Shown here piece by piece: positions 24,151 through 33,400 of a DNA stretch of 35,346 nucleotides. The DNA is taken from the NCBI GenBank assembly GCA_028289545.1, contig JANQPG010000025.1:1-35346 (forward strand), read 5' to 3'. The notes under the pieces are model-generated. The model was given only the letters and a program-made list of their open reading frames with translations, did not search any database and was not told where the DNA came from. The DNA comes from Woeseiaceae bacterium. Its GTDB lineage: Bacteria > Pseudomonadota > Gammaproteobacteria > Steroidobacterales > Woeseiaceae. A program made the translations under genes and the position numbers. Each line of letters opens with the position of its first letter. Positions within the stretch are counted from its first letter, which is position 1.

Positions 24151-24774
24151 ATGAAGTTATATACCGTTCCCACGGCTAACGGGCAGCGCGCGAGCGTTGC
24201 GCTCGAGGAGTGTGGTCTCGACTACGCCGTTCGGCAGATCGATTTTCAGAAGGGCGAGCACCGCAGCGAGGAAGTGTTGGCGCTCAATCCGCTGGGCCGG
24301 CTGCCCATCCTTGCGGGCGACAATGGCGACGATCCGCAACCGGTGATTTACGGCAGCATGGCGATCGCACGCTGGGCTGCGGCAGAGACCGGCCGGCTTT
24401 TACCGGCGCCCGGAAAGCTCGCCGCCATGGAGCACTGGATCGGCGTGGTCATGACCGACTTGTCGCCTGCGTTTGCCAGCCAGTTTCACCTGAGTTTTCT
24501 GGCGCCCGAGCGCGACGAATGGGCGCTGGGCTACTACGCCGAGACGATACATCGCGTGCTGGCCGTGATCGACGCACACCTCGGCGACAACGAGTACTTC
24601 CTCGGCAACGACTATTCGCTGGCCGACGTACTCACGTATCCGTCAGCCGTCAGTTCGATTGGCCGGCTCGACGGGGGACTCGAGCCGTATCCCGCGATTC
24701 GGCGCTGGCGCGATCAAGTAGGGGAGCGGCCGGCGGTCGTTAAAGGTATGGCCGCTTCGGGGAGTCTGTACTGA
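24151..24774 (+). CDS. Glutathione S-transferase-like protein
   Basis: 207 residues from the ATG at 24151; an in-frame TTG at 24109 sits in the SDR relic and is unlikely. N-terminal thioredoxin fold (MKLYTVPTANGQRASVALEE), then NPLGRLPIL with the cis-Pro typical of GSTs, and a helical C-terminal domain with YSLADVLTYPSA. It may conjugate glutathione or isomerise an intermediate. It follows the SDR in the same direction. Confidence 0.9.
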   Translation: MKLYTVPTANGQRASVALEECGLDYAVRQIDFQKGEHRSEEVLALNPLGRLPILAGDNGDDPQPVIYGSMAIARWAAAETGRLLPAPGKLAAMEHWIGVVMTDLSPAFASQFHLSFLAPERDEWALGYYAETIHRVLAVIDAHLGDNEYFLGNDYSLADVLTYPSAVSSIGRLDGGLEPYPAIRRWRDQVGERPAVVKGMAASGSLY

Positions 24775-24798
24775 CATCATCAAGCTCGTGAGCCGTCG

Positions 24799-25218
24799 AT
24801 GAACAACGCTGCGCTGTTTACGTTTCTTGCCGATCTCGTATTGCTGCTGCACGTGCTGTTCGTGGGGTTTGTCGTGTTCGGCTTGCTGCTGGTTGTATTG
24901 GGCAAACCGCTTGGCTGGAGTTGGGTACGCAACCCTTACTTTCGCAGCATTCACCTTGTTGCCATCGTCATTGTCGCCGCACAAGCCTGGTTGGGCGTCG
25001 TCTGTCCGCTGACCACGATCGAAATGGCCTTGCGCGAACGCGGCGGCGGTGCGACGTACGAGGGTGCGTTTATTGCGCACTGGCTGGAATCGATACTCTA
25101 TTATCAGGCGCCGGGCTGGGTGTTTGCGGTCGCCTACAGCCTGTTCGGTCTGCTGGTTGTTGCGAGCTGGTTCTGGGTGCGGCCGCGCTCGTTTCGCAAA
25201 GCGGCGCCGGACGACTGA
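24799..25218 (+). CDS. DUF2784 family membrane protein
   Basis: 139 residues with four hydrophobic segments (about 8-37, 50-67, 92-110, 112-127). The features I recognise for DUF2784 are LADLVLLLHVLFVGFVVFG, RSIHLVAIVIVAAQ, CPLTTIEMALR and WLESILYYQAPGWVF. Integral inner-membrane protein of unknown function. Begins 24 nt after the GST gene and may share its transcript. Confidence 0.85.
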   Translation: MNNAALFTFLADLVLLLHVLFVGFVVFGLLLVVLGKPLGWSWVRNPYFRSIHLVAIVIVAAQAWLGVVCPLTTIEMALRERGGGATYEGAFIAHWLESILYYQAPGWVFAVAYSLFGLLVVASWFWVRPRSFRKAAPDD

Positions 25219-25375
25219 CGCCCCGTCCTGCGCGGACCCCTCCCGCCACTGTCTCCAAACGGCGACAGTGACTGATGCCGTGCTCCTAGCATTTTTTTGC
25301 GTTGATTGGGAAGTGTTTGCAGTATCGATATGACTGTTAACATCTGCCGCGCTTCTTAATCGCTTGGGAGGTGTC

Positions 25376-25933
25376 ATGAGAAGTTTGCTAATTGCGGCGA
25401 GCCTGTTGGCCGCCGGCACTGCGGCTGCGCAAGCGCCGAGTCAACCATCGCTCGAGTACACGTTTGCCGAGCTGCGTTTTGTCGATGTCGACGTCAACGG
25501 CGGTGACGGTTTCCGCCTCGGCGGCTCGTACGAGCTGACGGGCAACTGGCTGATCGTCGGATCGCTGACGACGCTCGACTTCAACAACGACGTCGATACG
25601 CTGACGATCGATATTGGCGCGGGCTATGTCTGGCCGTTTCAGAAAGGCTGGGATCTGGTCGCTACCGCACGCTTTTTGAACACTGACGTCGACACGCCGT
25701 TCGGCAGTGACGACGACAGCGGTATCGGTCTGTCCGGAGGCGTACGCGGCATCATTGCGCCGCAGTTCGAGGTGCGCGGATCGGTAAATCACGTGACCGT
25801 CGGGGACAGCGATACGTTCATCGAGATTGCGGGCGACTATTACTTCACTCCGGAGTTTGCCGCCGGCTTGAGCGTCGACCTTGCCGGTGATGCCGACACG
25901 CTGACGATCGGCGCTCGCTGGTACTTCCGCTAG
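25376..25933 (+). CDS. Small outer-membrane beta-barrel protein
   Basis: 185 residues from the ATG at 25376, preceded by GGGAGG. Signal peptide MRSLLIAASLLAAGTAAAQ, then alternating hydrophobic strands with short Asp-rich turns, ending in an aromatic C-terminus (GARWYFR) as expected for a barrel recognised by the BAM machinery. About eight strands, OmpA/OmpW-like in size. No specific family assigned. Confidence 0.8.
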   Translation: MRSLLIAASLLAAGTAAAQAPSQPSLEYTFAELRFVDVDVNGGDGFRLGGSYELTGNWLIVGSLTTLDFNNDVDTLTIDIGAGYVWPFQKGWDLVATARFLNTDVDTPFGSDDDSGIGLSGGVRGIIAPQFEVRGSVNHVTVGDSDTFIEIAGDYYFTPEFAAGLSVDLAGDADTLTIGARWYFR

Positions 25934-25944
25934 CGCTGACTCAG

Positions 25945-25976
25945 CGAAGGCCCGCGAGTGGCGTCGCGGGCCTTCG
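25945..25976. terminator. Strong hairpin between convergent genes
   Basis: CGAAGGCCCGCG (25945-25956) pairs perfectly over 12 bp with CGCGGGCCTTCG (25965-25976) around an 8-nt loop. It lies between the convergent barrel gene and the minus-strand SDR, where a bidirectional terminator is expected. The T tract is weak. Confidence 0.7.
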
Positions 25977-25990
25977 TCGGTCACCAGGGC

Positions 25991-26710
25991 TTACGGCCAG
26001 CCGCCCGTGAAGTTGATGACTTGCCCGGTCGTAAACGGCGAGCGCCCGGAAATACAGAACTCGACGAGCGCGCCGAACTCATCCGGATTACCAAGACGTC
26101 CGGCTGGCACCGTCGCCGCTATGGCTGCCTTGCCTTCCGGATCGTCGACGAATTTTGCTTTCGGGTAATAGAGTTCGCTGTACAGGTAGTTCGGCTGTAC
26201 GGCGTTCACCTGAACCCCGTAGGGCGCCGCTTCACGCGCGACGGCCATGGCCAGCGCGGTGGCGCCGGCTCGGACGCTGGTTGCGACGGCAAATCCGGGT
26301 TCGGGTTTGAGTTGTCTGGCCGACGTCACGAATACGATCGAACCCGCCGCCTGCTGCTTGAGTCCCGGCAGTATCAACTGGCATAAACGAAACGGGAACT
26401 CGACCAGCGCGGCGTGCGCGGATCGCAACTCGTCGATATCGATGGCCTCGAAGTCCTTGGGCGCGTTCGGGTGCGCGTCGTTGAAGACAAACCTCGATAC
26501 GGAGCCGATCTCGTCCAGTTCGACAGCAATGTCGTCCGCGGATTGTGCGCCGATCGCGGTCAGGTTCTCTGCCTGGCTGAATTCGGCCCTTTTGCTCGCG
26601 TCGACAAACGAGCGGTCGTGACAAATCACCTCGTAGCCGGATCGGCTCAGGACCTCGACGACCCCGGGGCCCGTGTACTCCAACACGTTGCTGACGAACA
26701 CCTTGTGCAT
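25991..26710 (-). CDS. Halohydrin-dehalogenase-like SDR lacking the catalytic Tyr
   Basis: 239 residues. It lacks the nucleotide motif TGxxxGIG; the N-terminus reads VSNVLEYTGPGVVEVLSRSG, then CHDRSF, as in halohydrin dehalogenases such as HheC (VTNVKHFGGMG, CHDESF). Further matches are PNYLYSE and TGQVINFTGGWP. In HheC the triad is S132-Y145-R149; here the aligned positions are S130, A143 and R147. The fold, halide-pocket-type N-terminus and Arg are kept but the base Tyr is Ala, so ordinary dehalogenation or epoxide opening is unlikely. RBS GGAGG precedes the ATG. Second gene of a pair with the SnoaL-like gene. Confidence 0.85.
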   Translation of the reverse strand: MHKVFVSNVLEYTGPGVVEVLSRSGYEVICHDRSFVDASKRAEFSQAENLTAIGAQSADDIAVELDEIGSVSRFVFNDAHPNAPKDFEAIDIDELRSAHAALVEFPFRLCQLILPGLKQQAAGSIVFVTSARQLKPEPGFAVATSVRAGATALAMAVAREAAPYGVQVNAVQPNYLYSELYYPKAKFVDDPEGKAAIAATVPAGRLGNPDEFGALVEFCISGRSPFTTGQVINFTGGWP

Positions 26711-26726
26711 GTTGCCTCCGAGCGTG

Positions 26727-27242
26727 CTATCGCGCGGTTGCTGCCGCCTCGACCGGGTCGAGATTGTCCATGTCCCGGAGCATCAGCCATTCGCCGTCGA
26801 CTTTCTCGTACAGCACGAGGTAGCGGCCGTTGTGCACGACCACGGGTTCTGCGTTTTCTGCCGTGGCGGCCTCCACGGCGAACGTGCCCATCACGATGGC
26901 CCACGAGCCGTTGATGCGAATCTCCTGCAGGTTGTTGACGATGCTAATCCCTGGGCGCCCTATCCGCGGTTCGAAATACGCGCGCATGGCGTCGGTGCCG
27001 CGCGAGGTGGGCTGATTGTGCGGCATGAGAATACCGTCGGGGTGCATAATTGCCATGATCCCGTCGAGGTCGCCGTCGGAGTAGGCGTCGAGCCACTCCT
27101 GAGAAATTTCAGCCATACGTTGTCGATCGGCTTCGGTGCCGCCCACAATATCGACGGCACCGGCCGTCTGAACGAGGCCGAGGGCGAGCAGGGTGACGAG
27201 AGCGGATTTGCTGGCGGCCACGATTCTGAATTTCACGGACAT
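26727..27242 (-). CDS. Secreted SnoaL/DUF4440-like protein
   Basis: 171 residues with a signal peptide (ALVTLLALGLVQTAGA) ending near residue 29. The remainder is a cystatin-like alpha+beta fold of the NTF2 superfamily: ISQEWLDAYSDGDLDGIMAIMHPDGI, a central GTDAMRAYFE, and the strands AIVMGTFAVE and RYLVLYEKVDGEWLM. Such domains bind or isomerise small molecules; no catalytic residue can be named. It starts the minus-strand pair with the halohydrin-dehalogenase-like gene 16 nt downstream and diverges from the CoA-transferase at 27403. Confidence 0.85.
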   Translation of the reverse strand: MSVKFRIVAASKSALVTLLALGLVQTAGAVDIVGGTEADRQRMAEISQEWLDAYSDGDLDGIMAIMHPDGILMPHNQPTSRGTDAMRAYFEPRIGRPGISIVNNLQEIRINGSWAIVMGTFAVEAATAENAEPVVVHNGRYLVLYEKVDGEWLMLRDMDNLDPVEAAATAR

Positions 27243-27402
27243 GAGTCTCGACTCCTTATTAGATAAGTCAATTGCGCCAAATTAGTCCTATTGTTATATT
27301 GATAGAGCTAAAAAGACAATACAGGCCGACTCCGGACCTGTGATCCAACCACAACGTATCAGTGCAGCGGGCATAAAGCCCCTCTGGGGACATCGACAAG
27401 AA

Positions 27403-28605
27403 ATGAACGAGCAAGCGGCGCGCAAGGGGCCTCTCACCGACATTAGGATGATAGAGCTGGGTCAGCTCATTGCGGGGCCGTTTTGCGGCCAGCTTTTTGC
27501 CGACATGGGCGCCGACGTCATCAAAGTCGAGCCGCCGGGCAGCGGCGACCCGATGCGTGTATGGGGCCGAGGCGAGTATCCGCTGTGGTGGCGCGTCTGT
27601 GCGCGCAACAAGCGTGTCGTTACCGCCAACCTTCGGGAGCCGGAGGGGCAGCAACTGGTGCGGCAGCTGATTGCTCAGGCCGACATGGTGCTCGAGAATT
27701 TCCGGCCCGGCACGATGGAGCGTTGGGGCCTGGGCTACGAGGAGCTGGCAAAGGATAACCCCGGGCTGATCATGGTGCGCGTCTCGGGATACGGGCAAAC
27801 CGGTCCGTACGCCAAGCGCGCGGGCTATGCCGCCATCGGCGAGGCGATGGGCGGCATGCGCTATCTGTGCGGTGAGCCGGATCGCCAGCCAAGCCGCGCC
27901 GGCCTGTCGATCGGGGATACGCTTGCCGCCTCGTATGCCTGCACGGGCGCACTCGCGGCGCTGCATCACCGCGAAAAAACCGGCGAGGGCCAAGTCATCG
28001 ACGCGTCGATCTACGAGTCCGTGCTGAACGTCATGGAGGCAACCATCCCGGAGTACACGGTCAGCAACTACATCCGCGAACGCTCCGGCTCGACCTTGCC
28101 GGGCGTGTCGCCGTCCAACATTTACGACTGCAGCGACGGGATTTTCCTGATCGCCGCGAATCAGGATACGGTGTTCAAACGCCTGGCGGCCGCTATGGGG
28201 CAGCCGGGCCTCGCCGACGACAAGCGCTTCAGTTCCCATACCGCGCGCGGAGCGAACATGCAGGAGCTGGACGGGATCATCAACGAGTGGACCAAGACAA
28301 AAACAGTCGATGAAGTCGACCAGCTCATGCAGGAGGCAGGGGTTCCGGCGGGCCGAATCTACCGGGCTCCGGACATGCTGGACGACCCGCACTTCAAGGC
28401 GCGTGAGGCGATTGTCGATACGCCGACGGAAGACTGGCCTGACCTCAAGATGCAAAACGTTTTCCCCAAGATGTCCAAGACTCAGGGCGAAATACGCTGG
28501 CCCGGCAATACGACGCTGGGCGCGCACAATCGCGAGGTGTATACGGAACTGCTGGGCCTCGGCGAAGAAGAACTGAAGGCGCTCGAGGACAAATCGATCA
28601 TCTGA
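27403..28605 (+). CDS. Class III CoA-transferase (CaiB/BaiF family), second copy
   Basis: 400 residues from the ATG at 27403; an in-frame GTG at 27340 adds 21 residues not typical of the family. GQLIAGPFCGQLFADMGADVIKVEP opens the fold (quoted in two parts: GQLIAGPFCG and LFADMGADVIKVEP), and the acyl-accepting Asp is D172 in SIGDTLAASY. It is followed 70 nt later by hyuA-like genes. The 160-bp gap upstream (27243-27402) is AT-richer than its surroundings and should hold divergent promoters; it lacks the AAACAGTC operator, so this operon looks separately controlled. Acid specificity unknown. Confidence 0.92.
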   Translation: MNEQAARKGPLTDIRMIELGQLIAGPFCGQLFADMGADVIKVEPPGSGDPMRVWGRGEYPLWWRVCARNKRVVTANLREPEGQQLVRQLIAQADMVLENFRPGTMERWGLGYEELAKDNPGLIMVRVSGYGQTGPYAKRAGYAAIGEAMGGMRYLCGEPDRQPSRAGLSIGDTLAASYACTGALAALHHREKTGEGQVIDASIYESVLNVMEATIPEYTVSNYIRERSGSTLPGVSPSNIYDCSDGIFLIAANQDTVFKRLAAAMGQPGLADDKRFSSHTARGANMQELDGIINEWTKTKTVDEVDQLMQEAGVPAGRIYRAPDMLDDPHFKAREAIVDTPTEDWPDLKMQNVFPKMSKTQGEIRWPGNTTLGAHNREVYTELLGLGEEELKALEDKSII

Positions 28606-28675
28606 GCGTTGTCGAAGTACACGGAACTCAAATCACCAAAGAACAAGCACACAATCTCTGTCGAGGAGTAAATAC

Positions 28676-30736
28676 ATGACGTATCGTCTTGGAGTCGATG
28701 TCGGCGGCACCTTTACGGACCTGCTGCTGGTTGACGAAACGAGCGGCGAAACCTTTATGGCCAAGGTGCCGTCGACACCCGAGGATTCCTCGATCGGCGT
28801 CCTGAACGGCATCGAGCGCATCTGTGCCGAATCCAGCATCGACCCGAAGCAGGTCGGCGAAGTCATGCATGGCACAACCGTCGCCACGAATGCCGTGCTG
28901 ACGCGCAAGGGTGCCAGCGTTGGGCTCGTCACGACCAAAGGCTATCGCCAGGTACTTCAGGTAGCGCGCTCTTTCTGTCCAGGTGGACTCGGTGGCTGGG
29001 TGAGCTACGTCAAGGCGCCGCTCATGGCGCCGCTGGAGCTGACGATTGAAGCGGACGAGCGGCTCGACGCCAGCGGCAACGTCGTCAAGCCCCTGGACGA
29101 GACGGCGCTGAAGGCGGATCTCGAAACCCTCAAGGCGAGCGGCGAGGTTGAAGCGTTGACCATTTGCCTCGTCAACTCCTACGTCAACGGTGAGCACGAA
29201 GTCAAAGCTCGCGAGATTGCCGAGCAGGTCTTCGGCGACATTCCGATATCCATCTCGAGCGACGTCGTTCCCGAAATGCAGGAGTACGAGCGCACCGAAA
29301 CCACGGTCGTCAACTCGTACGTGCGGCCGCAGGTCTCGAAGTACGTCGACAACCTGCAGTCGTCGCTCGAGGAGCGGCTGGGCGACGACGTAGCCCTTGC
29401 GATCCTGCGCTCGGACGGCGGCCTTGCCTCGGCGCGCGCCGCGGGCGAATCACCCGTCAATCTGCTCCTGTCGGGGCCTGCCGGCGGTGTCGCCGGTGCC
29501 ATCTACTTCTGCCAGCGCGGCGGCTTCGACGATATTCTTACGTTCGACATGGGCGGTACCTCCACCGACGTGGCGCTGATTCAGAACGGTCAGGCGCGCG
29601 TTCGCCGCGAAACGCGCGTCGGCGACACGACCGTACGCGCGCCGTCGGTCGACGTGCGCACGATCGGTGCGGGCGGTGGTTCGATTGCGTTTGTGCCGGA
29701 GTTGACGAAGGCGCTGCGCGTCGGGCCGGACTCCGCCGGCGCGGAGCCGGGTCCCGCGGCGTACATGAAAGGTGGCGAGCTGCCCACGGTCTGCGATGCC
29801 AACGTCGTACTCGGCTATCTCCCGTCCGACGTCAAGCTCGGCGGTGCGATGCAGATCAATCGCGACGCCGCCGTCAAGGCGGTGCAAAGTGTTGCCGACG
29901 CGATGGGGATCGAGCTCATGGAGGCCGCGGAAGGCATCATCAAGATTGTCAACGAATCCATGCTCGGTGCGCTGCGCCTCGTATCGGTTGAGCAGGGCTA
30001 CGATCCACGCGACTTTGCGCTGGTCGGCTTCGGCGGCGCCGGTCCTTTGCACGCCAATGCGCTGGGCATACTCTCCGGCGCGTGGCCCGTCATCGTGCCG
30101 CCGGGACCGGGAGTGCTGTGTGCCTACGGCGACGCCACTACGCAGGTGCAGGACGAGGCTTCGCAAACCTACGTTGCGCGCGTCGATGCCATAACCACCG
30201 AAGAGTTTATCGGCGCGCTGGAAGAGTTGCGCGCGAGAGCAGGTGAGTCGTTCGAGGCCGACGGGATTCCCGTCGCGGACCAGGAAGTGACCTATCAGGC
30301 GGACATCCGTTATGCCGGCCAGGCGTTTCAGCTGTCGCTCAATGTGACCGCCGACGAACTGCAGTCGAAGGGGCTCGCTGTCCTGACCGACGAATTCGAT
30401 CGTCAGCACGAACAGCTGTTTACGTTTGCCCACGGCAAAGATCACGAGATTGTCATGATCCGCGCCATCGTCAAAGCGAAGAGCAGCCTGACGGCGGAAC
30501 TGAAGGAGGTTCACGAGGGTGAGACCGATCTCGCGGCGGCGACCATTCACGACACGAAGTTCTACTACGAGCAGGAGTGGCACGAGGCGCCGATACTCGA
30601 CCGCGGCAAGCTCGGCATCGGCGCGGTCGTGACGGGGCCCGCGATTGTTCAGGAGATGGACTCGACAACGCTGGTGTTGCCCGGCCACTCCGCCACCGTC
30701 GACAAAGTCGGCAACCTGCTCATCAACCCGGTTTAA
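28676..30736 (+). CDS. Hydantoinase/oxoprolinase A-type subunit (HyuA family)
   Basis: 686 residues, the usual HyuA length. The N-terminal phosphate-binding motif LGVDVGGTFTDLLLVD marks the ATP-using actin-like fold; GTTVATNAVLTRKG, a VVPEMQEYERTETTVVNSYV segment and LTFDMGGTSTDVALI are diagnostic. With the B subunit it performs ATP-dependent opening of a lactam or hydantoin, or in relatives ATP-dependent carboxylation of ketones (acetophenone/acetone carboxylase). GAGGAG precedes the ATG. Pairing with a CoA-transferase suggests the product is an acid that is then thioesterified. Confidence 0.93.
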   Translation: MTYRLGVDVGGTFTDLLLVDETSGETFMAKVPSTPEDSSIGVLNGIERICAESSIDPKQVGEVMHGTTVATNAVLTRKGASVGLVTTKGYRQVLQVARSFCPGGLGGWVSYVKAPLMAPLELTIEADERLDASGNVVKPLDETALKADLETLKASGEVEALTICLVNSYVNGEHEVKAREIAEQVFGDIPISISSDVVPEMQEYERTETTVVNSYVRPQVSKYVDNLQSSLEERLGDDVALAILRSDGGLASARAAGESPVNLLLSGPAGGVAGAIYFCQRGGFDDILTFDMGGTSTDVALIQNGQARVRRETRVGDTTVRAPSVDVRTIGAGGGSIAFVPELTKALRVGPDSAGAEPGPAAYMKGGELPTVCDANVVLGYLPSDVKLGGAMQINRDAAVKAVQSVADAMGIELMEAAEGIIKIVNESMLGALRLVSVEQGYDPRDFALVGFGGAGPLHANALGILSGAWPVIVPPGPGVLCAYGDATTQVQDEASQTYVARVDAITTEEFIGALEELRARAGESFEADGIPVADQEVTYQADIRYAGQAFQLSLNVTADELQSKGLAVLTDEFDRQHEQLFTFAHGKDHEIVMIRAIVKAKSSLTAELKEVHEGETDLAAATIHDTKFYYEQEWHEAPILDRGKLGIGAVVTGPAIVQEMDSTTLVLPGHSATVDKVGNLLINPV

Positions 30737-30751
30737 TCGAGGAGTCTTTCA

Positions 30752-32605
30752 ATGTCCGCAAAAATCATCGAAACGAACTCCACGCCGTTCAGCAAAGTCG
30801 ATATCGATCCGGTCACGGTCGACATCATCGAGAACGCGCTTAGAAACGTCCGAGTCGAAATGGACGCCGTCCTGTTCCGCACGGCGATGAGTCCCGGGAT
30901 TCGCGAGCAGGGAGACTGCTTCCCAATGGTCGCCAACCGCGACGGCAAGATGGTCGTCGGTCAGTTCGGTTCGTTCATTCACGGTTTTATGGAGGCCTAT
31001 GACGGCGAGATTGAGGAGGGCGACATCATCCTCACGAACGACCCGTACATGTGTAACGCGGCCGTCTCGCACTTACCGGACTGGATAGTTCTCGTGCCGA
31101 TCTTCAAGGACGGGCGGCACATGGCGTGGTCGGCCATGTTCGGCCATATGTCGGACAACGGCGGCATGGTGCCCGGATCGATACCGATCAAAGCCGAGAC
31201 GATTTACCAGGAAGGCATCCGCATCCCGCCGACGAAACTCTACAAGAAAGGCGAGCTGCAGGAGGACGTGCTCGAGCTGATCCTGCACAACGTGCGCACG
31301 TCCGAGTGGAATCGCTTCGACCTCAATGCGCTGGTCGCCGCCTGCCGCACGGCGGGTAAGCGTTGCGTCGAGATTGCCGAGCGTTTCGGCGACGACGTAT
31401 TTTATACGACCATGGAGATCATGCTCGACCGCAACCTCGAAGCCATGCGCGCCATCATCAACATGATCGTGCCCGAGGAACCCCAGTACTTCGAGGATTA
31501 CGTGTGCGACGACGGTGTCGGCAAGGGGCCTTACAAGATTGCCTGCAAACTCTGGCGCGAGGGTGACGTTGCGATCTTCGACTTCACGGGCACGGATCCG
31601 CAGGCCAAGAGTTCGATCAACTTTTATCTCAACGAAGACATGTTCAAGATGTTCTTCGGTTCGTTCACGATTAACCTGTTCGACCCGGGCATACTGTTCA
31701 ACGACGGCTTCTACGAACTCGTCGACGTACGCATTCCGGACGGCAGCCTGCTCAAGCCGAAGTTCCCGGCCGCGCTGTCGGGCCGGACACACGCGCTTGG
31801 CCGGATTTTCGACGTCATGGGCGGTGTGCTCGGCCAGGGCGCGCCTGATGCCATGAACGCCGCCGGGTTCTCGGACAGCCCGCACCTGTTTTATTCGGGT
31901 TACGACAAACAGGGCGAGTGGTTCCAGCTGTTCCAGATCGGTTTCGGCGGTATTCCGGGAAGACCCGTCGGCGACGGCCCCGACGGCCACTCGCTGTGGC
32001 CGGGTTTTACGAACGTGCCCAACGAGTTTATCGAGGCCTACTTCCCGCTGCGCATCGTGCGCTACGAGCCGATCGCGGATTCCGGCGGCGCGGGTTTGCA
32101 TCGGGGCGGCAACGGACTATCGGTAGCCTACGAGTTCCTCGTCGACGGCGAGATTGCGATTCACGACGAGCGCTGGCTGACTTACCCGTGGGGTGTGCGC
32201 GGCGGAGAACCCGGCATGCGCTCGACCAAACGTCTCGTTCGCACCGACGGCAGTGAAGAGTGGCTGCCGGCGAAGTGTGACGGCATCGCCGTCAAGGAGG
32301 GTGACGTACTGTACTTCAATACCTGGGGCGGAGGCGGTTGGGGCGACCCCCTCGAGCGCGATCCCGAACTGGTGCTGACGGACGTGGCGCGCGGACTCGT
32401 GACGGCGGAAGGCGCCAAACGCTACGGTGTCGTCATTGACGCTGCCGGTGCGGTCGACGCGAAGGCGACCGAAGCATTGCGCGCGAAAATGGCCGACGGC
32501 CGGGGAGACACCGGGCTCTTCAACTTCGGTGGTACAATTGACGAGATCAAGGCACGGGCAGAGGAAGAGACACACCTTCCAGCTCCGGTGTCGCCAAACG
32601 CCTGA
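30752..32605 (+). CDS. Hydantoinase/oxoprolinase B-type subunit (HyuB family)
   Basis: 617 residues, 15 nt after the A subunit with a GGAG ribosome site. VDIIENALRNVRVEMDAVLF, then REQGDCFPMVANRDGKMVVG, NDPYMCNAAVSHLPDW and the glycine-rich GGAGLHRGGNG and NTWGGGGWGDPLERD segments are HyuB hallmarks. It forms the heteromer with the A subunit. No third (gamma/zinc-finger) subunit like that of acetone carboxylase is adjacent, which favours the hydantoinase/oxoprolinase reading. Confidence 0.93.
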   Translation: MSAKIIETNSTPFSKVDIDPVTVDIIENALRNVRVEMDAVLFRTAMSPGIREQGDCFPMVANRDGKMVVGQFGSFIHGFMEAYDGEIEEGDIILTNDPYMCNAAVSHLPDWIVLVPIFKDGRHMAWSAMFGHMSDNGGMVPGSIPIKAETIYQEGIRIPPTKLYKKGELQEDVLELILHNVRTSEWNRFDLNALVAACRTAGKRCVEIAERFGDDVFYTTMEIMLDRNLEAMRAIINMIVPEEPQYFEDYVCDDGVGKGPYKIACKLWREGDVAIFDFTGTDPQAKSSINFYLNEDMFKMFFGSFTINLFDPGILFNDGFYELVDVRIPDGSLLKPKFPAALSGRTHALGRIFDVMGGVLGQGAPDAMNAAGFSDSPHLFYSGYDKQGEWFQLFQIGFGGIPGRPVGDGPDGHSLWPGFTNVPNEFIEAYFPLRIVRYEPIADSGGAGLHRGGNGLSVAYEFLVDGEIAIHDERWLTYPWGVRGGEPGMRSTKRLVRTDGSEEWLPAKCDGIAVKEGDVLYFNTWGGGGWGDPLERDPELVLTDVARGLVTAEGAKRYGVVIDAAGAVDAKATEALRAKMADGRGDTGLFNFGGTIDEIKARAEEETHLPAPVSPNA

Positions 32606-32607
32606 AC

Positions 32608-33381
32608 ATGTCTGAACTCCTAGCAACCCTCAAATCGGAATGGACGCTTGCACAGAGCGGTGCGCTGTCGAGGGTGCCGCTCTATCACCAGCTGTATTCG
32701 GTACTCAAGGCAGCCATCATGGACGGCACGATCCCCTACGATGCGCAGATGCCGACCGAGCAGCAGCTTGCGGCGACGTTCGAGGTGTCTCGTATTACCG
32801 CGAAGCGCGCCATGGACGAACTGGCGGGGGAGCAGCTTATTGCGCGCTTTCGCGGCAAAGGTTCGCACGTCACCTATCAGTACAAGCCGCAGCCCGTGCG
32901 AGCGCCGCTGGTGGGGATGCTCGAAAACCTCAAGGAAATGGGCAAGCACTCGATTGTCCGTGTCATTTCGGTGGAGCGTGTCGTTCCGCCCGAAGACATC
33001 CGTGAGTTACTGGGTCTCGATGACGGGGAGCTCGTTCACCGCGTGATACGCGTTCGCAGCAACGAGGAAGGCGAGCCGTACGCGTACTACGTGAGCCATA
33101 CGGCAGGTATTACCCGCGGTTTCACGAAGCGCAAACTCGAGAGTACGCCGCGTCTCGACATTCTGCGCGACAACGGTATCGACCCCACTCGGGTAGAGCA
33201 GGTGTTGTCGGCCGAGAACGCCTCCATTCAGATCGCGGCGGAGCTGAACGTCGAGCCCGGAGCGGCGCTGCTGTCGATACGCCGGCAGTCGTATAGTGCG
33301 GACGGTAAAGTTGCGGACGTACTCGACGGCCTGTACGCCCCGAATCGTTTCCAGTACGCCATGGTACTGAGCCTCGACTGA
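32608..33381 (+). CDS. GntR/HutC-type regulator with UTRA domain
   Basis: 257 residues. Winged helix at about 24-90 (VPLYHQLYSVLKAAI, PTEQQLAATFEVSRITAKRA, then FRGKGSHV as the wing), followed by a UTRA ligand domain that begins near residue 95. It starts 2 nt after the HyuB stop, so it is the last gene of the CoA-transferase/hyuAB operon and probably its local regulator. The effector is likely a substrate or intermediate of that operon. Confidence 0.93.
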   Translation: MSELLATLKSEWTLAQSGALSRVPLYHQLYSVLKAAIMDGTIPYDAQMPTEQQLAATFEVSRITAKRAMDELAGEQLIARFRGKGSHVTYQYKPQPVRAPLVGMLENLKEMGKHSIVRVISVERVVPPEDIRELLGLDDGELVHRVIRVRSNEEGEPYAYYVSHTAGITRGFTKRKLESTPRLDILRDNGIDPTRVEQVLSAENASIQIAAELNVEPGAALLSIRRQSYSADGKVADVLDGLYAPNRFQYAMVLSLD

Positions 33382-33400
33382 GCGCCAGCTACCGCGCGGT

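Noticed and set aside
25281..25341. GACTGTT before the beta-barrel gene as another operator
   Set aside because: Only one half-site is present (near 25332), with no matching left arm at 2- or 6-bp spacing.
28270..28320. AAACAGTC inside the second CoA-transferase gene
   Set aside because: A single half-site in coding sequence with no right arm; expected by chance.
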